DNA of 64,000 bases from Pollutibacter soli (lineage in GTDB: Bacteria > Bacteroidota > Bacteroidia > Chitinophagales > Chitinophagaceae): positions 558,001-622,000 of the forward strand of contig JARJHS010000001.1 of assembly GCA_029269725.1 (NCBI GenBank), read 5' to 3'. Shown here piece after piece: positions 25,198 through 34,289 of the stretch. Each line of letters starts with the position of its first letter. Position 1 is the stretch's first letter. The position numbers were made by a program, and so were the translations under genes. Under the pieces are notes generated by a model. That model saw nothing but the letters and a program-made list of their open reading frames with translations. It did no database searches and was not told where the DNA came from.

Positions 25198-25737
25198 ATG
25201 ACAGGATTTATATTTTGTATTTTGTATTCTTTAATCAATAATTGTGATTTGCCCCAGAGATTATTTATGCAAAAATTGCGTGGCGAAATCAATGTGGTTA
25301 GCGGCATTTTAATCTGCAGGCCTTCTGATTCGATTCCGCAGGAGGGAATTTTTATCCTATGTAAAAAGAACATATCGGCCTCCAAAGAGGTTCTTGAATT
25401 TATGGAGGACTATACGTCTGAAGTTTATATCCTTTACTTACAATATCTTATCCGAAGCCGTCCCGACCAAATTGATGATTTTCAGGATGCTTATATGAAC
25501 AAAGCGCTGAAAACAGACGATGGCAAATTTATTTTTTATGTTCATGTCAGTTTTAAAAATAGCGAGGAATTAAAAATGGTTTTCAATCATTATGAAAATC
25601 AAGACGACTATACCGAGAGTTTTTTTTATTCGAAAGGAAATATTAATAAGAAACTGATCGCTAAACTGCTGCCCCGCAATTTTGGTCTGATGGATAGTAT
25701 TACTTTTCCAGCGTTACAAAATGTGGAAAAAAATTGA
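25198..25737 (+). CDS. Orphan hypothetical protein
   Basis: 179 aa from ATG 25198, not recognised. The first 16 residues are hydrophobic (GFIFCILYSLI) and could be a signal or anchor; an internal ATG at 25267 would remove them. The body is mixed alpha/beta with many charged and aromatic residues (KEVLEFMEDYTSEVYILYLQYLI) and a repeated DD/ENQDDYTES acidic patch. No motif, Cys pair or repeat was identified. It lies in an AT-rich stretch and has no close neighbour on its strand. Probably a real gene by length, but with a more AT-rich codon mix than core genes; could be recent or acquired. Confidence 0.5.
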   Translation: MTGFIFCILYSLINNCDLPQRLFMQKLRGEINVVSGILICRPSDSIPQEGIFILCKKNISASKEVLEFMEDYTSEVYILYLQYLIRSRPDQIDDFQDAYMNKALKTDDGKFIFYVHVSFKNSEELKMVFNHYENQDDYTESFFYSKGNINKKLIAKLLPRNFGLMDSITFPALQNVEKN

Positions 25738-26009
25738 CAATTGTCATGTCGTATAAATACGCATTTTAAAAATATTATTTTGTAGAAATGATTGATAATT
25801 AGGCGACATTATTTTCAGTTGCCATACGAACTGGGAATATTTATTCACATTATATAATCCTTGTACAATTATTGCGTTTAAACATGGAAATACCAATATC
25901 CTCTGATCATACGACATGGTAGTCGTGAAACCATTTGATTCATCATTTTGAACACCGTTTGAAAATTCAATATTGAAAAACCAAACCTAGTTTTTAAGTT
26001 TTGCATAAT

Positions 26010-26109
26010 CCACAAACCATCCGGATAGTGAAATTTTTAAAACTTATCAAGCTGACACATAAATGATGTATCTACCAGACTAGCGACCGGTTCTCCGGTC
26101 GCTTTTTTT
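26010..26109 (+). ncRNA. Candidate small RNA with own promoter and terminator
   Basis: The 5' end is inferred from the TTG...TAAGTTTTG promoter-like pair (25973-26003); the 3' end is the terminator. The predicted transcript is about 100 nt with no ORF. It does not match the sequence signs I know for 6S RNA, SRP RNA, tmRNA or RNase P. Exact start uncertain by about 10 nt. Alternatively the terminator ends a long 3' UTR of the gene at 25198. Confidence 0.35.
26083..26109 (+). terminator. Intrinsic terminator on the + strand
   Basis: GCGACCGG/CCGGTCGC, a perfect 8-bp GC-rich stem with a TTCT loop and seven Ts after it. The T-run is on the + strand only, so it does not serve the convergent aspartate kinase gene. 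It is 345 bp past the nearest + strand stop. Confidence 0.9.
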
Positions 26110-26124
26110 ACTACCACGTTGATA

Positions 26125-27387
26125 TTACTTCATCAGCATCTGTATTGTTTCTGGAGTTTGCTGGCGGAGTAAAATTGTTTTGCCTGCAGAAAGTTTCTGA
26201 ATTACTTCATCACTATAGTGCCTGATGGTTAAAAGTGTCAGATTTTTTTCAAGCTCTACGTCAAATAATTCAGAGGCTTTTATAGCGAGTTTTTCCAGCC
26301 TTTCGGGATTATCATCAATACATAAATGCATACTCACTGCTCCGCTTTGAGTAAGGTTGGGTTTGAGCTTAAGATCATTCAGCATCTGGTACAAAAGTCC
26401 TGCTGGCTTCTCATTCACGAAAGAGAAATCAGTTGTATGAAGATCCACCTTTACCTGGTTATATTTCCATATAATAATTGGCGGAAGTGAGTTGACAGCA
26501 TTGTTATGAATAATCGTTCCGGGAAGACTCGCATCCAGGAAACATTTTACGATCAATGGAATTCCTTTGTTCTGCAAAGGTTTGATGGTTTTTGGATGAA
26601 TCACCTGTGCACCATAATAAGCCATCTCTATTACTTCATCATAATTCAGTTCTTTCAGAAATACAGCATCCGGTTGAATTTTTGGATCTGCATTCATTAC
26701 ACCTTCCACATCCTTCCATATCGTTTGACTTTCCGCATTAAGGATATTTGCAAAAACTGCAGCGGAGTAATCGCTTCCTTCACGTCCGAGGGTAGTGCTT
26801 TCATTTTCATCGGTTGATCCGATAAATCCCTGCGTTACGACGAAGGGACACTTTTCAAATAACGGAATAACCTTTTCGATTACCTGCTTTGACGTGTAGT
26901 TCCAATTGATGCTGGCATCCCGGAAATTATCATCTGTTCTGAAAATATCTCTTACATCAATCCATTCATTTTTCAAACCAGCTTCTTCAAGGCTCGCACT
27001 GAATATCGTAGTGGATAATAATTCTCCGATGCTCACAATCTGATCGTAATAGTAATCATAATCACGAACGGGTTTATCATGCAAAAGCCATTCAACTTCT
27101 GTATAAAAAGACTCCAGTCTTTCTTCCGCTTTCAACGCTGTTTTTACAAGCAGGTATTTGGCCATATCCGAATGGGCTTTTTTTACCTGTCTGAATAGCT
27201 GAAGAGCTTCCTGGGAGTTTCCTGAATAAAACGCTTCAGCCACTTTCTCAAGCGAGTTCGTGGTTTTGCCGATTGCCGATACCACGATCAGAATTTTTTC
27301 ATCCCTGTAACTGGTAAGGATTTTTGCCACATTCTGAATACGTTCAATAGAATTTACACTGGCTCCGCCGAATTTGAATACTTTCAT
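26125..27387 (-). CDS. Aspartate kinase (monofunctional)
   Basis: 420 aa. N-terminal amino acid kinase domain: KVFKFGGASV (catalytic Lys and phosphate loop), VVSAIGKTTN, then TTLGREGSDYSAAVFA (nucleotide site) and WKDVEGVMNADP. The C-terminal 110 residues are a regulatory ACT region for feedback control. It phosphorylates aspartate, entering the Lys/Thr/Met branch. No homoserine dehydrogenase domain is fused. Divergent from fbp, 124 bp apart. Confidence 0.94.
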   Translation of the reverse strand: MKVFKFGGASVNSIERIQNVAKILTSYRDEKILIVVSAIGKTTNSLEKVAEAFYSGNSQEALQLFRQVKKAHSDMAKYLLVKTALKAEERLESFYTEVEWLLHDKPVRDYDYYYDQIVSIGELLSTTIFSASLEEAGLKNEWIDVRDIFRTDDNFRDASINWNYTSKQVIEKVIPLFEKCPFVVTQGFIGSTDENESTTLGREGSDYSAAVFANILNAESQTIWKDVEGVMNADPKIQPDAVFLKELNYDEVIEMAYYGAQVIHPKTIKPLQNKGIPLIVKCFLDASLPGTIIHNNAVNSLPPIIIWKYNQVKVDLHTTDFSFVNEKPAGLLYQMLNDLKLKPNLTQSGAVSMHLCIDDNPERLEKLAIKASELFDVELEKNLTLLTIRHYSDEVIQKLSAGKTILLRQQTPETIQMLMK

Positions 27388-27511
27388 ATATGGTTAAACC
27401 GTTGGATAAAATCCGGTAATATCGTGCAAATTATTACTTATCCCAGATAAATAATGTAATCACAAGCCAGTGAATGGCCCTTAATTTCTGAAAAAACTTC
27501 AATGATTGTTT

Positions 27512-28531
27512 ATGATGGTTAACCGAAAAATTTTAACGCTGGATGAATTCACTATACAACAGATGCGGGCCTTTCCTCACGCGACAGGAGAACTCTCAAA
27601 TCTTCTTCGTGACCTGGGTCTTGCTGCAAAAAGAATCAATGTAGAAGTGAATAAAGCCGGGTTGGTAGACATATTGGGAGATGCAGGTGAAATCAATGTG
27701 CAGGGTGAAGATGTAAAAAAACTGGATGTATATGCAAATAACCAGGTAATGGGAGTACTGAAGCATGGAATCAGCTGCGCTGGTATTGGTAGTGAAGAGC
27801 TGGATGATTTTATCGCTTTTGATGATCCCGTCAGCAATAATTCAAAATATGTTTGCATGTTTGATCCGTTGGATGGAAGCGGAAATATCGATGTAAATGT
27901 TTCGATCGGAACCATCTTCAGCGTATATCGTCGGGTAACGCCAAAAGGTCAACCTGTTTCGAGAGAAGATTTTCTACAGGCTGGTATAAACCAGGTTGCA
28001 GCCGGATATATTGTGTACGGTTCATCAACCATGTTAGTCTATGCAACTAGGCGTGGAGTAAATGGATTTACGCTCGATCCATCCATCGGGGAATTTTCAC
28101 TGAGTCATCCAAATATTCAATGTCCTGAATTCGGTAAAATATATTCGGTTAATCACGGAAATTTTTTTCAATACGAGAAACCCGTTCAGGATTACATACA
28201 GGTCTGTCAGCAAAAAACAAAAGAAACCGGTGGCCCGTATACGCAACGATATATCGGCAGTATGGTTTCTGATCTCCATCGTAACCTGATTAAAGGTGGT
28301 ATTTTTATGTACCCCGCAACAAAAGATAAACCGAAAGGGAAATTGAGGTTACTTTATGAATGTAACCCGTTTGCATTTATTGTGGAAGTAGCTGGTGGAA
28401 AAGCAACCAATGGAAAGGTGAGAATACTGGATATCGTGCCAACAGAATTACATCAGCGAAGCACCCTGTTTATTGGAAGCAAAGGAATGATGGAAGAACT
28501 TGAATCTTTTTTGCAAAGAGAAAATGCCTGA
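27512..28531 (+). CDS. Fructose-1,6-bisphosphatase class I
   Basis: 339 aa from ATG 27512 (ATG 27515 is equally possible). Metal and substrate motifs: FDPLDGSGNIDVNVSIGTIF (about residues 115-135), GYIVYGSSTMLVY, RYIGSMVSDLHRNLIKGGIFMYP and KLRLLYECNPFAFIVEVAGG. It dephosphorylates fructose-1,6-bisphosphate in gluconeogenesis. The stop overlaps the start of the next gene by 8 bp. Confidence 0.96.
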   Translation: MMVNRKILTLDEFTIQQMRAFPHATGELSNLLRDLGLAAKRINVEVNKAGLVDILGDAGEINVQGEDVKKLDVYANNQVMGVLKHGISCAGIGSEELDDFIAFDDPVSNNSKYVCMFDPLDGSGNIDVNVSIGTIFSVYRRVTPKGQPVSREDFLQAGINQVAAGYIVYGSSTMLVYATRRGVNGFTLDPSIGEFSLSHPNIQCPEFGKIYSVNHGNFFQYEKPVQDYIQVCQQKTKETGGPYTQRYIGSMVSDLHRNLIKGGIFMYPATKDKPKGKLRLLYECNPFAFIVEVAGGKATNGKVRILDIVPTELHQRSTLFIGSKGMMEELESFLQRENA

Positions 28532-28979
28532 AATTACAGACTATACCGCAGTTCATGCCAAAGCCTTTTACGATCTCAACAGGAAATGGCTGGATCAGTT
28601 TAATCTCACTGAAAGTCATGACCTGATGATTCTTGATGATCCACAGGGAACGATTATCGATCGGGGTGGAGCAATTTTTGTTGCTGTGGAAAAAGATGAA
28701 GTCATCGGAACTGCAGCAATTATCAAAGAAGGAGATCATGGTTTTGAATTGGCAAAAATGACTGTCGCGGAGGCGCATCGCGGGAAAGGAATAAGCAAAA
28801 TGCTGATTGAGAAATGTATTGAAAAGGCAAAAAAACTTGGTGCTGATCATCTTAGCCTATTTTCAAATCATCGTTTGAAAGAAGCTATAAAACTTTACGA
28901 GAAATATGGTTTCGAGCATCGTGAAGTAAAAGATGCGCCTTTCGAAACAGCCGATATTTCAATGATTTTGTACCTGTAA
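28524..28979 (+). CDS. GNAT family N-acetyltransferase
   Basis: 151 aa from ATG 28524; ATGCCTGA overlaps the fbp stop, which suggests translational coupling. A single GNAT domain: AIFVAVEKDEVIGTAAI, the acetyl-CoA loop in LAKMTVAEAHRGKGISKMLIEKCI (R-G-K-G-I), and EAIKLYEKYGF at the end. Substrate unknown. Coupling to fbp does not by itself imply a shared pathway. Confidence 0.9.
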   Translation: MPEITDYTAVHAKAFYDLNRKWLDQFNLTESHDLMILDDPQGTIIDRGGAIFVAVEKDEVIGTAAIIKEGDHGFELAKMTVAEAHRGKGISKMLIEKCIEKAKKLGADHLSLFSNHRLKEAIKLYEKYGFEHREVKDAPFETADISMILYL

Positions 28980-29112
28980 AATCCGGATAACTATTAAACT
29001 GGTTAAAATACAACCGGTAAAATTGATAAGTATTATTTTCGCAACGACTAAAAATGGATATGTGTTACCCTTTAGGAGGCTTCTATCCAATATCTGATCT
29101 TAAAAATCGAAT

Positions 29113-29850
29113 ATGAAAAAAACTTTTGTGCTCTCTGTATTTGTCGTATCAGGATATGCTCTCTTTGCCCAGACTACAAAACCCGCAAATAAACCCGTAT
29201 CAAAACCGGCAGGATCAACAAAGCCAGCATCTGTGGCAGGCTCTTCTTCTGGATTGAAAACGACTATGGACAGTTGTAGCTATGCTATTGGTATGCTGGA
29301 CGGAAATTTTTTCAAGATGCAGGGGGTGACTGAGATTAATGCCAAAATGCTCGGCCAGGGATTTGAAGATATGCTGAAAAATAAACCATTAATGAGTCCT
29401 GAACAGGCGGATCAGCTGATCCGTCGTGAGCTCTCAAAAATGGCGAAGAAAAAAATTCAGCCGACCATTGATGAAGGTGAAAAATTTCTCGCTGAAAATG
29501 CGAAAAGACCTGGCGTGAAACAGACTGCCAGCGGCCTGCAATATGAAGTATTAAAAGAAGGATCGGGGGAACATCCGGTACCCACGAGCATTGTTAAGGT
29601 ACATTATACCGGTACACTGATTAACGGTCAGAAATTCGATAGCTCAAGAGATAGAGGTCAACCATATGAAACTGCTTTAACTGATGTGATCACGGGATGG
29701 ACTGAAGGCGTTGGTCTGATGACTCCCGGATCAAGATATATGCTGTATGTCCCTTACCCCCTCGGTTACGGTATTCAGGGAAGTGGCGCGATCCCGGGAG
29801 GAGCAGCATTGATTTTCGATGTTGAACTTGTTGAAATTGTAAAGCTATAA
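29113..29850 (+). CDS. FKBP-type peptidyl-prolyl isomerase, secreted
   Basis: 245 aa. Signal peptide (residues 1 to about 20, YALFAQ), a Lys/Pro/Ala-rich linker (21-50), an FKBP_N dimerisation domain (about 50-130) with SYAIGMLDG, then the FKBP domain (about 135-245): VPTSIVKVHYTGTLINGQKFDSS, VITGWTEGVGLM, PYPLGYG and LIFDVELVEI. Architecture like FkpA/Mip, a periplasmic folding chaperone. One base separates it from the next gene. Confidence 0.93.
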   Translation: MKKTFVLSVFVVSGYALFAQTTKPANKPVSKPAGSTKPASVAGSSSGLKTTMDSCSYAIGMLDGNFFKMQGVTEINAKMLGQGFEDMLKNKPLMSPEQADQLIRRELSKMAKKKIQPTIDEGEKFLAENAKRPGVKQTASGLQYEVLKEGSGEHPVPTSIVKVHYTGTLINGQKFDSSRDRGQPYETALTDVITGWTEGVGLMTPGSRYMLYVPYPLGYGIQGSGAIPGGAALIFDVELVEIVKL

Positions 29851-29851
29851 T

Positions 29852-30388
29852 ATGCCTGAAACGATAGACCTGAGATATCCTATTGGAACCTTTCAACCTG
29901 TTGCATATTCAGATAAAATCCGCGAGAGCTGTCTTGCTGATATAAGGTTTTTACCCCAGGCACTCGAAGCTGCTGTTCAAAACCTGGACGAGCATCAGTT
30001 ACAAACACCATATCGCGAAGGAGGATGGAACGTCAAGCAGGTTGTACATCACGTGGCGGATAGTCACATGAATGGCTACACGAGAATCAAACTCGGTTTG
30101 ACTGAAGATTTCCCAACGATAAAACCTTATGACGAAGTTGCCTGGGCGAATTTGGCCGATATAGACGAGGTTCCCATCAACGTTAGTCTCACTTTGTTAC
30201 ATGCACTACACCAGCGTTGGTTTGTAATAGTGAATAATATCAGGCAGGATGAGTGGGAAAGAAAAGTATTTCATCCGGAAAGCAAAAAGGAAATGTCTGT
30301 CTGGTACCTGTTCACGCAATATGCCTGGCATGGTCGCCATCACACGGCACATATAAATCGATTGAGGGAGAGAATGGGATGGGGTTGA
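29852..30388 (+). CDS. DinB-fold metal-dependent transferase, YfiT/BstA-like
   Basis: 178 aa. DinB four-helix fold with three conserved His: VKQVVHHVADSHMN and the C-terminal YAWHGRHHTAHINRL. The opening LRYPIGTFQP and PYREGGWNVKQVVHH match YfiT-type proteins, which in Bacillus include the bacillithiol S-transferase BstA. With bshC and bshB1 present here, a bacillithiol transferase role is plausible but inferred. Starts 1 bp after the FKBP stop, so it is in the same transcript. Confidence 0.85.
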   Translation: MPETIDLRYPIGTFQPVAYSDKIRESCLADIRFLPQALEAAVQNLDEHQLQTPYREGGWNVKQVVHHVADSHMNGYTRIKLGLTEDFPTIKPYDEVAWANLADIDEVPINVSLTLLHALHQRWFVIVNNIRQDEWERKVFHPESKKEMSVWYLFTQYAWHGRHHTAHINRLRERMGWG

Positions 30389-30557
30389 ACCACGGAAATC
30401 AAAGTTCATAAGTTTGAGACTAGAAGGAGAGACAACGCATGCGTTGTGCGAATTCAAAACCTGACTGTGTAAAGGTGTTGAAACTACTCATCACTGTCAT
30501 TGTGATCACGAACTATAAACTAAAACTATCAACTGCTACTTACTCCTCACTACCATA

Positions 30558-31106
30558 ATGGAATGGAAAACGCTTAAATCAGAATACCTCTTCAAAGACC
30601 TATGGTTTACTGTGCGCAAAGACACGTGCGAAAGGCCTGACGGAAGAATCGTGTCGCCATATTATGTATATGAATTTCCAACCTGGGTGACGGCTGTGGC
30701 TTTGACAAAGGATAGCCAATTCATTTTTGAAAGACAATATCGTCATGCATTAGGTAAAACAATACTGGAGATTCCTGGTGGATGTGTGGATGATACGGAT
30801 GCAAGTCTCGAAGATGCTATCAGAAGAGAAATGCTCGAAGAGACCGGTTATCAATTTGAAAAAATGGAGTATCTCGGCGGAGTATCTGCCAATCCTTCAA
30901 CACATAATAATCTGATGCATTATTTCCTGGCGACAGGCGGTGAAAAAGTCACTGTTCAGGAACTTGATGCGAATGAAGATATCGAAGTACTACTGCTCAG
31001 CCTGGATGAAGTGAAATCTTTACTCAGAAATAAAGAGATTGTCCAAAGCATGCACGTGACTGCGCTGTTTTATGCTTTGGAAAAACTGGGTGAAATCGAC
31101 TACTGA
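30558..31106 (+). CDS. NUDIX hydrolase, ADP-ribose pyrophosphatase-like
   Basis: 182 aa. The N-terminal half reads FTVRKDTCERPDG and FIFERQYRHALGKTILEIPGG, as in ADP-ribose pyrophosphatases. The Nudix box follows (GGCVDDTDASLEDA then RREMLEETGY) with the catalytic REx2EE intact; compared with the 23-residue consensus one residue is inserted and the usual GE reads TD. The C-terminal HNLMHYFLATGG fits the same subfamily. Substrate probably a sugar nucleotide. Preceded by a pyrimidine-rich stretch (30530-30556). Confidence 0.88.
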   Translation: MEWKTLKSEYLFKDLWFTVRKDTCERPDGRIVSPYYVYEFPTWVTAVALTKDSQFIFERQYRHALGKTILEIPGGCVDDTDASLEDAIRREMLEETGYQFEKMEYLGGVSANPSTHNNLMHYFLATGGEKVTVQELDANEDIEVLLLSLDEVKSLLRNKEIVQSMHVTALFYALEKLGEIDY

Positions 31107-31275
31107 TTACCGGTACGCTGTTATTTCAATTTTTAACTGCCTTTGAATTTCACTTTTCGTTTCCGTTCAACCGTCTGTTTAGCCGCCGGGAAGAGAATCT
31201 GCATTCCTGTAAAAATTTACTTAACAAATGTGAAACAAATGAATTACATTTATTTTGTTAAGCAAATTCTATAAA

Positions 31276-31602
31276 ATGATTGACCATTCTCTCGGCGAAT
31301 TTGAAGAACTCGTTTTATTAATGGTGGCGGCTTTGCATGACGAAGCTTATGGGGTTTCGATACTGGATGAGCTCGAGGCAAAACTTGGGAAATCATTAAA
31401 CATAAGCGCCGTTCACGTGGCTTTGAAGCGGATGGAGAACAAGGGATTTGTAAGGTCCCGTTATGGCGGGATTACCAGTGATCGCGGTGGCAGGAGGAAA
31501 AAATATTATGTAGTTACTGCACTCGGAAAGAAAATGCTGGATACTCAATACGAATTGAGAAACAGTATCTATAAACGCATTCCCAAAATTTCTTTCGGAT
31601 GA
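31276..31602 (+). CDS. PadR family transcriptional regulator
   Basis: 108 aa from ATG 31276; an upstream TTG (31255) adds seven residues. PadR winged helix: LGEFEELVLLMVAALHDEAYGVSILDELE, then VHVALKRMENKGFVRSRYG with the wing SDRGGRRKKYYVVTALGKKML. It normally represses its own operon and is released by a ligand. The stop overlaps the ATG of the permease (ATGA at 31599-31602), a strong sign of coupled translation. Confidence 0.93.
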   Translation: MIDHSLGEFEELVLLMVAALHDEAYGVSILDELEAKLGKSLNISAVHVALKRMENKGFVRSRYGGITSDRGGRRKKYYVVTALGKKMLDTQYELRNSIYKRIPKISFG

Positions 31603-34238
31603 TTCGGCCACCAGCAAAAGCATCTGCATTTCTCCGATGGTTTTGTCGGGAAGATTGTATCGAAGAAGTCGAGGGTGACCTGATCGAAATTTTTGATAAA
31701 GAGGCAATACAATTCCCTCAAAGGGCCAGGTGGAAATTTGTTTGGTCCGTTATTAAACATTTCAGACCGGAATATATAAAACCGCTTGGAAAGTTTAATC
31801 TTAAAACAATCGCCGTGCATAAAACTTATTTCACCATCGGTTGGCGCAACTTACTGCGCCAGAAGGGCTACTCAGCTATTAATATTGGCGGTCTTGCCAT
31901 CGGAATGATGGTGGCAATTTTAAATGGATTATGGATCTTCCACGAATTGTCCTACAATCAATATTTCGAAAATTATGATCGCGTTGCTCAGGTTGCGGAG
32001 TCGGGAATCCGGCAGGAAAATGGGGAACCGTACCTGGCCACAACAATGACATTTCCTTTAAGCACCGCTCTGAGGGAAAATTACAATCAGCATTTCAAGC
32101 ATGTTGTAAGAACAACATTTTCAATGGAAAAAATTCTTACTGCCGGAGATACAAAAATTTTGTCGGCAGGTTTATCTGCTGATCCGGAAATTGCTGAAAT
32201 GCTGACATTGAAAATGATCAGAGGTAACCGCAAGGCATTGGAGCCAATGCATTCAATAATATTATCGAAATCAATTGCAATCGCGTTGTTCGGTGATGCG
32301 GATCCAATCAATAAAACCGTGCGACTCAATAACAGCAGTGATGTAAAAGTAACGGGGGTGTATGAAGATTTTCCCGGGAATACGACATTCAGTGATGTAA
32401 AATTTTTTACTCCATGGAGTTTGTTTGTTACCGAAAACAAATGGATCCAGCAAAGAGCTTTAACAGATTGGAGAAATCATTTTTTAAGAATCTATGTTGA
32501 GGTTCCCGAAGATCAGACCTATGATGTTGTATCGGGTAAAATCAGGAACGCACTGCATTTTGCACCTGAAGATATCGAACAGAGAAAAAAAGAGAATGCC
32601 GCTTTGACTCTTTATCCTATGAGTGACTGGCACCTGCATCCAACTTACGTTCGGCAAGGCCAGATGCAACCTTTACTCATGATCAAATTGGTAGGAGCGA
32701 TTGGAGCATTTGTATTGTTTTTAGCATGTATCAACTTTATAAATCTCAGCACAGCCCGGGCCGAAAAAAGAGCAAGAGAAATCGGCGTCCGCAAAACCAT
32801 TGGTTCCGACCGAAGCCGTTTAATAACACAGTTTTTTACTGAATCATTTTTAATCGTTGTGCTCTCTTTTGCTGTTTCGTTAATGCTTACAATACTTATT
32901 CTTCCGCTATTTAATAAAATTACAACTGACCAGGTTCGAATCCCTTTTACCAGTGCATGGTTCTGGGTTTCGGTGATACTGATCATTTTTATTACAAGTC
33001 TGCTCGCAGGTTTTTATCCAGCGATCTATCTCTCATCATTTAACCCCATCAGGGCATTGAAGGGGTCACTTAAAACGGGTAAGATAACATCTATTCCCAG
33101 GAAAGTCCTGGTAGTTTTCCAGTTCTCCATATCTGTGATCCTGATCATAGGTACGGCGGTTGTATATCGCCAGATCCAGTATGCAAAAGATCGCCCGGTT
33201 GGATACGATCGCAATGGCTTGATAATGGTACATAAAAGAACTGATGATTTTACAGGCAAGTATCAGATTCTCCGGGATGAATTAAAAAAAACGGGAACGG
33301 TTTATGAAGTTTCGGAATCGATGGGGCCCGCAACTCAAATGTATTCTAATAACAACGGATGGCAGTGGGGAAACCATGAGCCAAACTGGGATCAAAGTTT
33401 CGGAACACTTGCGGTTTCTGCTCTTCATGGTAAAACCATTGGATGGGAATTTATCCAGGGGCGCGACTTCGACCCTGCGATTCTCACAGATTCATCAGGA
33501 ATTGTTATCAACGAGTCCGCTTTAAAATTTATGGGTCTGGAAAATCCCATAGGCGAACCCGTTAGTTGGTATTGGTGGACTGATAAGAGCCGTGTATTAA
33601 ATTATAAAATTCTCGGAGTGATTAAAGATCCGGTTATGGAATCCCCTTACGGCTCTACTGAACCGGCGATATTTTTTCTGAAAGGACATAATGGGTCCAC
33701 CAGCTGGATCAACATTAAAATCGATCCAAAGGTTAGTATGAGTAAAGCTTTACCGGTTGTCGAAAAAGTATTTAAGAACATTGTACCAGCAGTACCGTTT
33801 GAATACGAGTTTGCCGACGAGGAATACGCACGCAAGTTCGGTAAAGAAGAAACAATAGGAAACCTGGCGACTTTCTTCGCAATACTTGCTGTGCTTATCA
33901 GTTGTCTTGGTGTACTGGGACTAGCTTCATATATGGCTGAAACCCGTGTCAAGGAAATTGGTATTCGAAAAGTACTTGGTGCGTCTGTTGCAGGACTGTG
34001 GCGTCTGCTTTCTGTTGATTTTGTATGGCTGGTTTTGATCGCCTGTCTGATTTCGGCCCCGGTTGCCTATTTGCTGATGAATCAATGGTTGCAGAAATTT
34101 GAATACCGCACAGGAATTTCATGGTGGCTATTCGTTGAAACAGCCGTTTGTGCTACAGCAATTACACTCATCACCATAAGTTACCAGGCAATCAAGACAG
34201 CAAGATTGAATCCAGTGAAAACGTTACGGTCAGAATAG
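31599..34238 (+). CDS. FtsX/MacB-type ABC transporter permease with PadR-linked N-terminal domain
   Basis: 879 aa. Residues 1-70 are the short helical prefix domain seen in permeases encoded after PadR genes (FLRWFCREDCIEEVEGDLIEIF). Then the first membrane helix (about 84-108), a large periplasmic MacB_PCD region (to about 355), three helices with the FtsX signature RAREIGVRKTIG, a second periplasmic domain (about 500-740), and a final FtsX domain with RVKEIGIRKVLGAS. No ATPase gene is adjacent. Such permeases export or sense envelope substrates such as antimicrobial peptides or lipoproteins; the substrate is unknown. Convergent with folC 51 bp on. Confidence 0.93.
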   Translation: MIRPPAKASAFLRWFCREDCIEEVEGDLIEIFDKEAIQFPQRARWKFVWSVIKHFRPEYIKPLGKFNLKTIAVHKTYFTIGWRNLLRQKGYSAINIGGLAIGMMVAILNGLWIFHELSYNQYFENYDRVAQVAESGIRQENGEPYLATTMTFPLSTALRENYNQHFKHVVRTTFSMEKILTAGDTKILSAGLSADPEIAEMLTLKMIRGNRKALEPMHSIILSKSIAIALFGDADPINKTVRLNNSSDVKVTGVYEDFPGNTTFSDVKFFTPWSLFVTENKWIQQRALTDWRNHFLRIYVEVPEDQTYDVVSGKIRNALHFAPEDIEQRKKENAALTLYPMSDWHLHPTYVRQGQMQPLLMIKLVGAIGAFVLFLACINFINLSTARAEKRAREIGVRKTIGSDRSRLITQFFTESFLIVVLSFAVSLMLTILILPLFNKITTDQVRIPFTSAWFWVSVILIIFITSLLAGFYPAIYLSSFNPIRALKGSLKTGKITSIPRKVLVVFQFSISVILIIGTAVVYRQIQYAKDRPVGYDRNGLIMVHKRTDDFTGKYQILRDELKKTGTVYEVSESMGPATQMYSNNNGWQWGNHEPNWDQSFGTLAVSALHGKTIGWEFIQGRDFDPAILTDSSGIVINESALKFMGLENPIGEPVSWYWWTDKSRVLNYKILGVIKDPVMESPYGSTEPAIFFLKGHNGSTSWINIKIDPKVSMSKALPVVEKVFKNIVPAVPFEYEFADEEYARKFGKEETIGNLATFFAILAVLISCLGVLGLASYMAETRVKEIGIRKVLGASVAGLWRLLSVDFVWLVLIACLISAPVAYLLMNQWLQKFEYRTGISWWLFVETAVCATAITLITISYQAIKTARLNPVKTLRSE

Positions 34239-34289
34239 TTCCTCTGATAGTTACGTGAACAAGGAATATTAGGAATTGAAATAAATCAA

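Larger units (their letters stand above)
25738..26124. other. 387-bp AT-rich region holding a candidate small RNA
   Basis: Non-coding. Left part: AT-rich sequence without pattern. Right part: a TTG (25973-25975) and TAAGTTTTG (25995-26003) separated by 19 bp, then about 100 bp, then a terminator at 26083-26109, all on the + strand. This is the layout of a short independent transcript. Confidence 0.5.
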
